Shown here: positions 36,934-47,801 of the stretch, piece by piece
Numbering within the stretch: position 1 is the first letter of the stretch
Layout: the number at the start of each line of letters is the position of its first letter
NCBI GenBank assembly: GCA_037974665.1
Contig: CM075765.1
Coordinates: 4,655,501 to 4,719,500, forward strand
Reading direction: 5' to 3'
DNA: 64,000 nt
Origin: Ehretia macrophylla
Taxonomy: Eukaryota; Streptophyta; Magnoliopsida; Boraginales; Ehretiaceae
Notes under the pieces: generated by a model
Databases searched by the model: none
The model's input: only the letters and a program-made list of their open reading frames with translations
What the model was told of the DNA's origin: nothing
Position numbers and translations under genes: made by a program

Positions 36934-37886
36934 GCCACCTCTAGTGTCTCGTTCATATCTTACTATCCTATTCTTGCTTCTATTGTTATCGTGGTTACGC
37001 AACCATTCAGAAGCAGATGCGATGGGCCTCTCTAGGCAGCATTGGGCTTGCTAGGGTTGGTTGCTCTATCTCCGTCCTCTATTCCCTCACTTGTCTGGTC
37101 TGGAGATTGCCAGGGGTGTTGGGTCATAGGACTATAGGTATATTCGGAGTACCTATTGGTGATTGGGATGCCGACACAATATTACTAAGGTCGTGGATCA
37201 TGGTTCGAGGTTTGTGGAATTGGAGCGATAAGGGGCAATGTCTCATTTCCTCTTTAATGTGTAAAAGAGTTACTGTTTAGTTGTTAATGCATATTATATT
37301 GATTATATGTTCCTAGCTTGACTATTTACATTGCACGAAAAGGTTTTCGAAAACCTTCCCCAGTTAACTGTCCCCTCCCTCATTGAACAATTATGTTTTG
37401 CTTACCCTCTTTATTTAACATTTTCAGGCGAGGCAGGATCCGCTCCCCCCGAGGTAGTACCAGAGGTCTAGGAAACCCCTTGACTGGTCTTTGTTGAAGT
37501 GCTTGCTAGCTGTGTGGATATGTAGATCTTATGTATTCTTTTGGGGCCTATGTGCCTTGTGCATATTTTGGGTTATAACGAATGTAATTAAAGAAAGGTT
37601 GCATCTAGAGTAACAACTTGTAATATCTAAGCTAATGTTCTATTTTGGAAACACATAACTTAAAACACTTATAATCTATTTTTCTAAGTCAAGGCATCTA
37701 GTACTATCCTATTGAACTAGAATGGACTAAATCATGGTTGTATACAATGTTTCTTGTGTGATGATTCTTCTGTGTACAGGTTGGTTTGGCCTACAAACAG
37801 GGGAAAATTCATCCGTTTTTCCTCATTTTTCGTGACTTGGGGTTTTGGGATCGAGGACCAGATTCTGTGAGGTGTCAGTCGTTACA
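36934..37886 (+). mobile_element. E4 5' LTR, right piece
   Basis: The E4 LTR resumes at GCCACCTCTAGTG, equivalent to 41434 onward in the 3' LTR, and ends with GTCGTTACA at 37886. It carries GGTTACGCAACC (36993-37004, one change from the shared palindrome), the GC-rich block (37010-37170), TTACATTGCACGA (37327-37339), the palindrome AAGGTTTTCGAAAACCTT (37340-37357) and a worn CCCTCATTGA box (37376-37410). Confidence 0.9.
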
Positions 37887-37888
37887 AA

Positions 37889-37901
37889 TGGTATCAGAGC
37901 T
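37889..37901 (+). other. E4 primer binding site (tRNA-iMet type)
   Basis: TGGTATCAGAGCT lies 2 nt after the 5' LTR end at 37886, setting E4's plus orientation. Confidence 0.92.
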
Positions 37902-38249
37902 TAATTAGCTCTCAACCGAGACAGGGTCCTCAGTCTGTCAGGTAGCAAACCTTAAGTGTGTGCTTATGAAATGTGTCTTGAATAGGTATGTGCTTGCAAG
38001 TGAGATTGTGTTTGCTTGAATGAAAATGTGCTCCTTCATGTATACTTGTGTAAAGTATGAAAAAAGATTGATATGTGTGATTATGTGATTTACTGTGTTA
38101 ACTTGACGAACGTGCTAGATATGTAAATATGTGACTATGTGTGCTCCAATGTGGTATATTTGTTAGTTTATGTACCTTATATACTTCCTACTATATGCAT
38201 GCATTACCTTTTGAACTGGTAAGTAATCTCTTCCCCTTGTAAAGCGAAG

Positions 38250-38720
38250 ATGACCGAAGACGGACCCCCTAAAGACGGAAGTTCACCGAAAAGGGAGGTT
38301 GAACATCAGACCTCCATTGAAGAACAAGTCTACGTGTTAGTAAAAGTGATGGAGACTATGAATAGAGTGGCCCAGGCACTTGAGTACCAGCTTCAATGGG
38401 AGACTATGAGAGGGATGACCACGGGGGAAAAGAGACAGAGTGAGTCGGATGTGGGACCGAGCCAGCCAAACAAAAGATCTTTCCAGTCCCTGTAATGTAC
38501 CTTTTGTAAACGTCAGGGACATACTATTGTTAACTATTGAAAAAGAACATGGCGATGTACAGGTTGTGGAAGCCACCTACATCGAGTGAAGTATTGTCCT
38601 AAATGAAGGTTGGGGATTGATGGGGCCACCTAGGGCAGTACTACTGAGGGGACTTCTACTCGCCAGGAGCTGGTCGTGGTATATCTCGTTGACCCACAGG
38701 GAATACTATGGGGAATAAGT
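38250..38720 (+). pseudogene. E4 gag remnant with two zinc knuckles (TR-GAG type)
   Basis: The methionine at 38250 opens an 81-codon frame, MTEDGPPKDGSSPKREVEHQ..., which ends at a stop at 38493. Immediately after it, in the same frame, come CTFCKRQGHTIVNY (a CCHC knuckle whose last Cys is Tyr) and CTGCGSHLHRVKYC (a complete CCHC). The capsid-like middle of gag is missing, as are protease, RT and integrase. This matches the known TR-GAG class of non-autonomous LTR elements, which keep only gag pieces. Such a protein would be a nucleic-acid-binding fragment at most. Confidence 0.8.
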
Positions 38721-38859
38721 AAGGATCAAAATAAATTTCTTTTATGACTATATAATTGACATTGATATGTGCTTATACTTTCATATATGGCATTAAAGCA
38801 TTAGAAACATTCATATACATGACTTGTAACCTACGGGGAAATGTTGTTCACAGCTAAGC

Positions 38860-39420
38860 TTCTTGTGGGGTATTCTCTTTGGCATTCTTGTCGGGAGTTA
38901 TTTGATGTCAGCTGATCTTTAACAGAATTTCCATTAGTAATATCACCAGGGAATCTCGGATGGATTTTTTATTCGACATCATATATGGAATTATAATGGA
39001 TTTTCTATATAATATTCTTCATGGTATTCTTATGGAGATTCCTGACAGAGTTTTATGCAACATCTGCATCTGGTGGGCTTCTCTGGGACTTCTAATAGTA
39101 TTTTTCGATGGTATTTGTATTTAGAATTTTCTCTGACCTCCTATTCAATGGTATCTGCGAAGTTATATTTGGATCTCTTATTGGTATTTTCTCGGCATTC
39201 TTATTCGGAATTCTCGAAAGGATCTCTTACCCGTTACGTCCGTCGGGAATCTTATATGGTAAAAGTAATCAGTGGGGTTCTTGCTCAAACTTTTGGATAG
39301 CATTCCTAATAGGAGCCTTTATTTGGCTACCTTACTCGAGATTTCTTATGTAGAGTTCTTTTTGGTATTTTATTGGATTTATCGATGGTATTCTTATGGA
39401 GGATGCAATTATTAGGAATG
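38860..39420. repeat. Degenerate 'GGTATTCTTAT' array in E4
   Basis: Recurrent cores such as TTCTTATGGAGATT, GGTATTCTTATGG and GGCATTCTTATTCGGAATTCT occur at variable spacing between the gag remnant and the polypurine tract, in the same relative place as in E5. The overlapping open frames at 39055-39300 and 39108-39353 are this array read in two phases. Confidence 0.7.
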
Positions 39421-39464
39421 TGGGATCATTTTGAAAATAAAGAATTGCGAGGATGCAATTATTT

Positions 39465-39478
39465 GAAGGGGAGAAGAG
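39465..39478 (+). other. E4 polypurine tract
   Basis: GAAGGGGAGAAGAG lies directly before the 3' LTR at 39479. Confidence 0.88.
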
Positions 39479-42378
39479 TATAACAACTCTAACCTAGCAT
39501 ATAGTGATTAATACTTAATTGCATATGCCTATGTGTTTATTCTAAATGAAAGTGCATAATTATGTGACTTTAATAACTAGTAGCATATATTTCTTCATAT
39601 AATTTCTATTATTTTTGGAAAATTTCAAAATGTGTTTAATTAATTTAAATGAGGATAATTATTTTAGAATTGTATTTATTTGAAATCATATCTTTGCATT
39701 TAATTGTTGACTTTCATAAATTTCATAATTGGATAAGTAGCTCCGAGCCCAGAGACAATCTTAAACTATTTTATTTAATTATTTGGCATGCACGATTATC
39801 TTATTTTAACTAATTCTAGGCCACGTTCATCAAGAGAATTTCATTTAGAGCTTTTGAGAAAAGTCCTGAGTGAATAGTATATCGTAGGAATAGTTACTTT
39901 TGATAGACTTTTTAATTGGGCTATTAAATGTTCTAGATTAAGTTTTGGGCCAACTCTAGCTACATAAACTAAATTAAAATAAGCCATTCACAAGCCCAAG
40001 CAAGCCAAGCCCAACCTATATATCTGTACATAACTATACATATACTTATACATACATATAATATCAAAACAAAACCAAAGAAAAAAAAGGCCATCGGCCA
40101 ATGGGAAAAGAAAAGGGGAAAGTGTAGAAGTTTCTAGGTTTTGCATTTTAGTGGTGATCTTGAGCTAAACCAAGAAGATTGGTGGTGGATTTGAGCTATT
40201 TCTAGCTTATTCTAGCTATATTGGTGAGGGATTCATGTTTTGCTTGCATTTCTTTTGTGTATTTATCCTTCTTAAATGTTGGTTGTAAAGTAGACCTGTG
40301 ATGCAAAGCTTGTAAATGATTGAAAGAATGACTACTAGCTTGATACATGTTGTAGGAGTTCTCTTTTGCAAGTTTACTATGTGTTGGAGCTAGCTTTAGT
40401 TGTGTGATAATCTTGCTAGTTCAAACCTATATATGTAGACAAACTATTTGTTAAAGGACTTCTATGAAGTGTTTTATTGTTAATCATGTTAGAACAAGTG
40501 CAAAGCTACTTAGTAATTAAACAAATAAGCAAGAAATGAAACAAGTACAAGTGTGTATGTGTGTTTGTGAAGCTCATAGCCATGCTGATCCAGCGCCAGC
40601 AGTAGCACCGGCGCTAGTCAATTTCGGCGGTGGACTGTCGGTATTTCCCCTCACATTTCCCTGTGCGGCAAGTAAAGTAGTATGTTTGTAGGTGCATGCT
40701 AAATTGCCTCAGAAATTGAGCTTGTGAATTGCTAAAATTAATAGTAGTTGAAGTTAAATTAGTTAGTGAATGAAGTGGAAGTTAGTTAAAGCACATAATT
40801 ATTAACGTTTCAAGTAAAGTTAGCTAGAATTGGTTAGAGACCTAAATGAATGGAATAGATGTTAAACTATGATAGTTGCTTGAAGGTTGTGTAAATGTTG
40901 TATTCGAAACAATAGTTGAATTTAAATATGAGTAGACTTAGTAGTTGGTATTAAACTTTGTTAATTAAATGATTAAGAATAGTTTAGTGTAGATTAGTTC
41001 ATAACCATTTATGAATGTGATAAAACATGTTATATAAAAGTGATTCTAACTTTATACTAAAGTGTAGTATATTGATGAACTTATTATGTGTTAATATGTT
41101 TTACATGTTAACCTTGTGCTCCAAAGGGTTGAATTCTAGAGTAAGCTTATGCATAGTCATTCATGAATGTGTTAAGTTATGAGAGCAAAGTAAAATACCT
41201 AGACTTGTCTTCTAACTTTATATTAAAGTGTAATATGTTAGTGAATCTTTTACAATGTTAATAGGTTATGCATGAGGTAATGGCCTACTTTGTCACCCCT
41301 CGTTTATGTGCTGCCCATAATTATATATATTGCTACATGATTATGTGCCACAAGCTAAAGTGCTATGTTGTGTTACTTATGTTTAAATATTTATATGTGT
41401 GAGAACTAAGTGCTACACCAAAAAATGGTGGGAGCCACCTCTAGTGTCTTGTTCATATCTTACTATCTTATTCTTGCTTCTATTGTTATCGTGGTTGCGC
41501 AACCATTCCGAGGTGGATGCGATGGCCCTCTCTAGGTGGCTTAATGGCTTGCCAGGGTTGGTTGTTCTAGCTCCGTCCTCTATTCCCTCACTTGTCTGGT
41601 TTGGAGATTGTCAGGGGGCGTTGGGTCGTAGGACTATGGATACATCCGGGGTACCCATTGGTGATTGGGATACTGGCACAATATTACTAAGGTCGTGGAT
41701 CATGGTTCAAGGTTCGTGGAATTAGAGCGATAAGGGGCAATGTCTCATATCCTTTTTAATGTGTTTTAGAGTTACTGTTTAATTGTTAATACATATTATA
41801 TTGATTATTTGTACCTAGCTTGACTATTTGCATTGCACGAAAAGGTTTTCGAAAACCTTCCCCGGTTAACTGTCCCATCCCTCACTGAGAAATTGTGTTT
41901 TGCTCACCCTCTTTATTTGACATTTTCAAGCAAGGCAAGATCTGCTCTCCCTGAGGTAGTACCAGAGGTCCAGGAGACCCCCTGACTAATCATTGTTGAG
42001 GTGCTTACTAGCTGTATGGATATGTAGATCTTATGTATTCTTTTGAGGCCTACGTGCCTTGTGCATATTTTGGGTTGTAAAGAATGTAATTAAAGAAAGG
42101 TTGCATCTAGAGTAGCGGCTTGTAATATCTAAACTAATGTTTTATTTTAGAGACACATAACTTAAAACACTTATAATCTATTTTGCTAAGTCAAGGCATC
42201 TAGAACTATCCTAATGAATTAGAATGGACTAAATCATGGTTGTATACAATGTTTCTTGTGTGATGATTCTTCTGTGTGCAGGTTGGTTTGGCCTAGAAAT
42301 CGGGGAAACTCCGTCCGTTTTTCGTGACTTGGGGTTTTGGGATCGGGGACATGATTCCGTGAGGGTCAGGGCATTACA
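39479..42378 (+). mobile_element. E4 3' LTR (2.9 kb)
   Basis: It starts TATAACAACTCTAACC (TG has become TA) and ends GTCAGGGCATTACA. It carries GGTTGCGCAACC (41493-41504), the GC-rich block (41510-41700), TTGCATTGCACGA (41828-41840), AAGGTTTTCGAAAACCTT (41841-41858) and CCCTCACTGAGAA (41879-41891). The region from about 40781 aligns with the 5' LTR pieces. No TSD can be checked because the left LTR end is lost. Confidence 0.9.
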
Positions 42379-42906
42379 GAATCTCACCCTTCCTATTGAA
42401 ATAGTAGCCAAGTTTATGGAGAATGATAAAAGTCTTCATGATTATTTATTTTTAGATTCTAAAAATTGGGAATAAGTTTTCTTTATGGTTTATATTTTCT
42501 TTTGGACTTGTATTAACAAATATAAATTTTTGTTTATGTTGCAAAGAGATTTTGGTGAATGTGCACAATAACAATGTCACAAGGTCTCGAATGCGTGAAC
42601 TACTGTTGGATAAGTTTATTTCTTCATGCGTAAATATTCTTTGTATGATTTTGTTGATATCTTACTTGTTTAATCGACATGAGATGACTAATAATAACTC
42701 TGATCTTAATTGATAGACCATTGACAACTATATTGCTATATTTTCTAAGAATTTGAGGCTACGCTATTCAATGCCCATATGGTTTATGCTTACGGTTTTC
42801 TCAGTATGGGCACTTGTATTCTAATTACTGTGTATTCATTCAAAGCTAGTTTTTTATTTTATCACACTTGTAATCATTCATCCTTTTGTTTACTTTTGCA
42901 AAAATC
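42379..42906. other. Non-LTR sequence, no clear gene
   Basis: It opens with a short frame reading LPIEIVAKFMENDKSLHDYLF (42385-42474), then stops accumulate. There is no retroelement motif. Together with 44511-45438 it forms the older substrate into which E6 inserted. A CCAAT-free AT-rich sequence; no function assigned. Confidence 0.4.
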
Positions 42907-44510
42907 TGTTGGGTTTTAGCTCAAGCCTAAGTAGAAGTCCAGTCTAATGAGAGTAGACCTAGGAGTCTTAATCCTAGTAGAGTTAGATTTTGGTTCTTAT
43001 AAATAGGATTTTCTAACTTATAATTAATTTTCATAAGAGCCACACCCAATAGAGCGTGTGAGGGTGAGGTGAGAGTATTTTTCGTTCTTGTGTAAATCAA
43101 AAAGACAATTTGATGAAGGTTTAGACTTTAGCCATACATAAAGTCCTATGAGTAAGGGTTTAGGCTTTTTGTGCATAAAGTCACATATGACTGTGAGAAA
43201 GGTTTGGATTTTTTTCCATTCAAAAGACTTGTTGTACTGTAAACCATTATTTTTGACTAGTGAACTTCCCAATTCTTTGAGTCGTGGACATAGGCAGAGG
43301 GCCAAACCAAATTAAAAATACTCAAATTTGGCTTTTCTCTTATTTCATACATGTGAGTGCACGACCTGATTCCCAACAAATAACGATATTAGAGTGCAGG
43401 ACTGTACACCATGCATTGGTAGATATTTGGGTGTTACATTTTGCGAGGATTTTGATGTGTTAAGGGACACTTCTACACTTAAATCAACATATATAGCTAA
43501 CTAGTAATGAAGAGGTATGGAGTGCTACTCCAAATGAACTCTCAAGATGAAGAGACATTCTTAATTGTTGAGGCACTCTTATATGACAATAAGATAATAT
43601 AGGAACGAAAAACAAATCCAAAATAGATTAAGCACTAGTTAAACCCTACTTGAATGAGGAGTCATGTGCGAAAAGTCCACATAGCCGCATATCAAAGTTT
43701 TAGTCAAGCAAAATTATAGGGAGTGCTACTGATGTAGAAATGAGACTACGTCCAAGATGCCTAATGTCGAGAGGACATTAAGTGTCTTAAAGAGTGGAGA
43801 CTAACGACAGAGAAAGGGATATTAGTGATGACTCAGTGAACCTATTGTGATGAAGATGTATTGATAGCAATCGAGTAAGGGCTCAAGTGTATTGTCAATT
43901 GAGAAAAGGTTCTCAGGTGTTATTGATCTAATTATTATTGAGCGAGGCTCTAACATGAAGACAAAAACTGAGAATTGGTCTCAGATGCTGTGGAAAAGCT
44001 TGGTACTTTTCGTGAGTGAAGGATTTATTAGGTTTTTGCTCAAGTACAAGCCGAAGTAAAAGTTCAATTTAATGAGAGTAGACATAGGAGTCCTAATCCT
44101 AATAAAGTTAGTTTTCGGTTCCTATAAATAGGACTTCTTAGCTTTTAGTTAATTGCCTCGAGAGCCACCCCCATGGAGGGTGTGTAAGGGTGAGCCGAGA
44201 GTATTTTTTTATTCTTTTTCCATAAAAAAGGCAATTTGGAGAAGGTTTAGACTTTAGCCATACATAAAGTCCTATGAGAGAGGGTTTATATTTTTTCATC
44301 TATAAAGTCACATGTAAATGTGAGGAGGGTTTGGATCATTTTTCGTTCAAAAGACCTATTGAATTGTAAACTATTATTGTTGAATAGTAGACTTCCTAGT
44401 TCTTTGGGTCGTGTACATAGGTAGATGGTTGAACCACAATAAAAATACAATGGGTTAATGTTTCTCTTATTCCATGCATGTATGTGCATGATCTAATCCC
44501 TAACAAAATC
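42902..44510 (+). mobile_element. E6: TRIM-like short LTR element with both LTRs and TSD
   Basis: LTRs are 42907-43378 (472 bp, TGTTGGGTTTTAGC to CTGATTCCCAACA) and 44026-44505 (480 bp, TATTAGGTTTTTGC to CTAATCCCTAACA). The 5-bp TSD AAATC lies at 42902-42906 and 44506-44510. A worn primer site (AACGATATTAGAGTGC, 43381-43396) follows the 5' LTR. The internal part is only 647 bp with no gag or pol domain. TATAAATA boxes lie at 42998-43005 and 44123-44130. It must have moved with proteins from another copia element. The LTR start of the 3' copy shows TG to TA. Confidence 0.88.
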
Positions 44511-45438
44511 TATCCTCGATGTGAATCAAATTGAGGTAGAAAAATGCCTACGTTCTATTGGGATATAAGCATTTAACAGGATGCATGAAAGAGTGTCAAC
44601 AGGTAGTTTATGGCATTTATGTGTTTCATTTATAGGTATAAAAAAGCTTTGTCCATTACTGATTATTTTATGGTGTTTGAGACTATTTTGCATATATTTA
44701 TCCCTATTAACTGTAACATGAAACACTATTATCTATATATGTATCGTTGATTTCAACGTCGAAAAGGTTTGATTTGTGACAACAATCCCATGACCCAAGC
44801 AAAGAATCCTATTAAGGAGCAAGTTGTAATAGTGGTAAGTACACATGTTTTCATATTAATTCAACATGCTTATTTCGGTCATTTGTCATTTTGCTGCAAG
44901 TTAAGTACTTGGACAGTCTATTGGATGAAACTCATTGTGATGTATACTGAGACATGCTATCAGTTCATAACTTTGAAATCATTTATCCATTGTAGTTTCC
45001 TAACCAGTCGGGCTTCTTTGATTCTGTGCTCTACGTATGCATGATGGTGACAAAGCCAAGAAACAATCTCTTAGAAACTCATTACGAGTCTGCTAAAAAA
45101 CCAAAGAGTTTCCATATCAACTTTGGCAACATTGTGAGAATCTAAGCAATCCTACTACTTTAGTCAAGTTGAGATGATTCTTTGTTTGGTTCAATTTGTT
45201 GAACATTTAGTTCTATTAATTATGTATTTTAAACATTTGGTTGTATTTGGTTAGAGCCAAGTCCATTGTTGGATTTTTGGGTGTTAAGGACATTTAAATA
45301 TTGTTCATGATATTTTTTTTTGGTGCGTTTGAATGCTAGTTGCATGCTTATTTGCTAGACTTAAAGACATTGATGATACTTTTGTTTTACTGAAATTGGA
45401 GTTTTTGTGTGATAGTTGCATGCTTATGTATTATAAAC
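44511..45438 (+). pseudogene. Possible ULP1/C48 peptidase-like relic
   Basis: Around 44690-44830 the frame reads IFIPINC, then KHYYLYMYR, a stop, then FQRRKGLICDNNPM, ending near a perfect donor (GGTAAGT, 44834-44840). ULP1-type peptidases have a strand ending in P-V/I-N, an HW-x-L-x-V catalytic His strand, then an Asp about 17 residues later. The spacing fits, with H in KHYYLY and D in ICDNNP, although HW is HY. Plant transposons often carry such domains. The rest to 45438 is AT-rich with no recognisable coding sequence. Confidence 0.3.
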
Positions 45439-45898
45439 TGTTAGAACATAATTAATATATTCACATAAACCATACACTTCGTTCAAAATATTAGGATTGC
45501 AGAATTTAAAGCTATGAGAATGACGTACTCGAATCCATGACAATAATAATGTAAAAGCAGGAAAACCTTTGAGAATTTGGTGCAAGGCCTTCCACAGACT
45601 AAATAGGATTCTCTTGTTGTATGTTGCTCAAGGTGGGGATTTGAGAAAACAGAGAATATGGTGTGTTTAGCCTTAGGGACCAAGACCTTTTTATATAGAC
45701 AACCTAATAAGAATCCCACTAAGCCTTAACTAGGTTGTTATTGGATACCACACATTACAGAGTCCATATTGGATAAGATGTCTTATTAGGATCTTTACTA
45801 GAATTAGATCACTTAATTATCCTAATTAGAATAGTAGTCCAAATATAATTGTTAATTACATGTAAGCTCATAATAGATTATTGAAAAAAATCCCAACA
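45439..45898 (-). mobile_element. E7 3' LTR (460 bp)
   Basis: On the minus strand it runs from TGTTGGGATTTTTTTC (45898) to TTATGTTCTAACA (45439). A TATA-like CTATATAAA lies at 45690-45699 (minus). The polypurine tract AAGTGGAAGAT (45899-45909, minus) abuts its start. Confidence 0.93.
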
Positions 45899-45909
45899 AT
45901 CTTCCACTT
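45899..45909 (-). other. E7 polypurine tract
   Basis: The minus strand reads AAGTGGAAGAT just before the 3' LTR start TGTTGGGA. It matches the usual plant copia form. Confidence 0.85.
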
Positions 45910-46349
45910 GGGCTACACAGTAATACCGAAGACAATTATATTTGATAACCTTATGTACACAAAATTGCTACATACTATTAAAATATCTTTTGAAACAATC
46001 TGGTTCATCTTCTATACTAGCATGAGACCAAAGCGGCCTTTGTTACATTACACCGTAATGGGACCCATCAATGATCACCATATCAAATATATTCAATGAC
46101 ATAGATCAAATATGGATGTGTGGCTTGGAAATTACATGTAATGTGATCTCAAACATGCATATTTCCAATTGGTCTGAACTTTATTCCGTAGTGAGATCAA
46201 ATCTTAGTCTTTCAAACCTTATGTTAAACCACAATTGAAATATAACACATTCAGAGTAATAACTAAAAATAAAACCATCAATTTTATTATGCAAAAACCT
46301 GAACATTATATAGTGTCAAGGAAAAAAAAAATTGAAGACGTACACAGAC

Positions 46350-46894
46350 TCCCACTAAAACTGCACACCATCAAATAAAACAACACCCATATGAGTAGTA
46401 TGTTCATGAAAGACCTTGAGTGGTAAACCTTTAGTAAGCGGATCCGCAAGGATGGAGTCTGTTCTTATATATTCAATTGACACTATCTTACTCTGAATTC
46501 GCTCCTTAAGTACCTAGACACTTGATGGATCTCTCAATGTCTCAGAATCCTAAAGAATCAGAATCAGAATACTTAATGATCTCTAACTGATCTGAATTCC
46601 GATAGATGATAATGTAACATGTTCTCTATCAAATCTTTAAAACTTATTTGTGTCCTAATTTCTTTATGATCCGTTACAGAATTCCTTTAATATCTGCCTA
46701 ACATACCTACTATGTATGGTAAATCCGGACGCATACAAACTTGAGCATACATAAGACTCCCTACAGCTGAAGCATAAGGAATCTTCTGCACTTCTTGTCA
46801 TTCCATATCATTCTTAGGGCACTGAATGAGACTAAACTTGTGTTCTTTAGTAACGGGAATATCTCCTACCGTATACTCTATCATGCCAAATCTA
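46350..46894 (-). pseudogene. E7 RT end and RNase H remnant
   Basis: RT tail: GDIPVTKEHKFSLIQCPKND, then IPYASAVGSLMYAQVCMRPD and VGMLGRY (46680-46860), a highly conserved copia segment. The RNase H core, with the usual Asp/Glu motifs, is mostly lost in a region of stops (46510-46680). The C-terminus is clear: RTDSILADPLTKGLPLKVFH (46400-46460). The reading joins the RT at 52472 once S6 is discounted, supported by the S6 TSD. Confidence 0.88.
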
Positions 46895-47801
46895 GCAAGT
46901 GAAGGAAAATGTAATAGGTTACATGATTCATATTCAAAAAAATTCATGAACATGGCGGAAACAATTATATAGGATCTTACTGTGATTAAACATGCATAGT
47001 TAATAAAACTCAATTTGATTCTTGAAAGAACAGTATGAAGTTTCACATACCTCTTGGAGCCAAAACGAAAAACAAAATCTTTACAAGCTCCCAATAGGAT
47101 CTACATACCTATACAAGCTTCTGCTAGCAACTCTTAATCTTCCCTTCTATGACCAAAATCCACCAGAGCAATTCTAGTTGTGGGACTAGAATTTATATTA
47201 AGAAATAACGAGAAGAGTTTCTTCAAAAAGTTAAAGCCTACTTAAAAGAGAGAACTCTTGAAGAGTTGATGCAATTTTCCAGAGCTGTAGGAGAGGCCTA
47301 TTTATAGGAGAAGAGTCTGAGAAAAAATCTCTTGGAAAATCAATGTGTGATTTCTTTTCCGTCAAACTTTCCTTAATAGAACAATCCTAAATAATTTTCC
47401 TATTATTTTTTCCTCCTTTTTTCCCCTTGGCTAAAAATCCTAGGCTAACGTAGCCTTAGACCCACACGTTTTCCTAGGGACACGTGCTAGGGTCCTGGCT
47501 CAGCCCAGGTGCACTAATTAATTTTTCTGTGCAATTATTTAATTTAATTCCAGTCAATAATTAAAAATAGAAACTCATTTCCAATAAAATAGAAAATCTA
47601 TTTTTAATATCTAATTATCAATTAAATTAAATACTCTCTCATAGTTATTTACTATAGTATAAATATTACTCAAACGATTAATTGGTTAGAAAAGGGACCA
47701 AAAGACATATTTACCCTTTTCACTAAAAATGAATAAAACATTCTCACTAGTCTCCTAGTAATATTTTATTACTTTAACTTAGTTCATTCCACTATAGGAC
47801 T

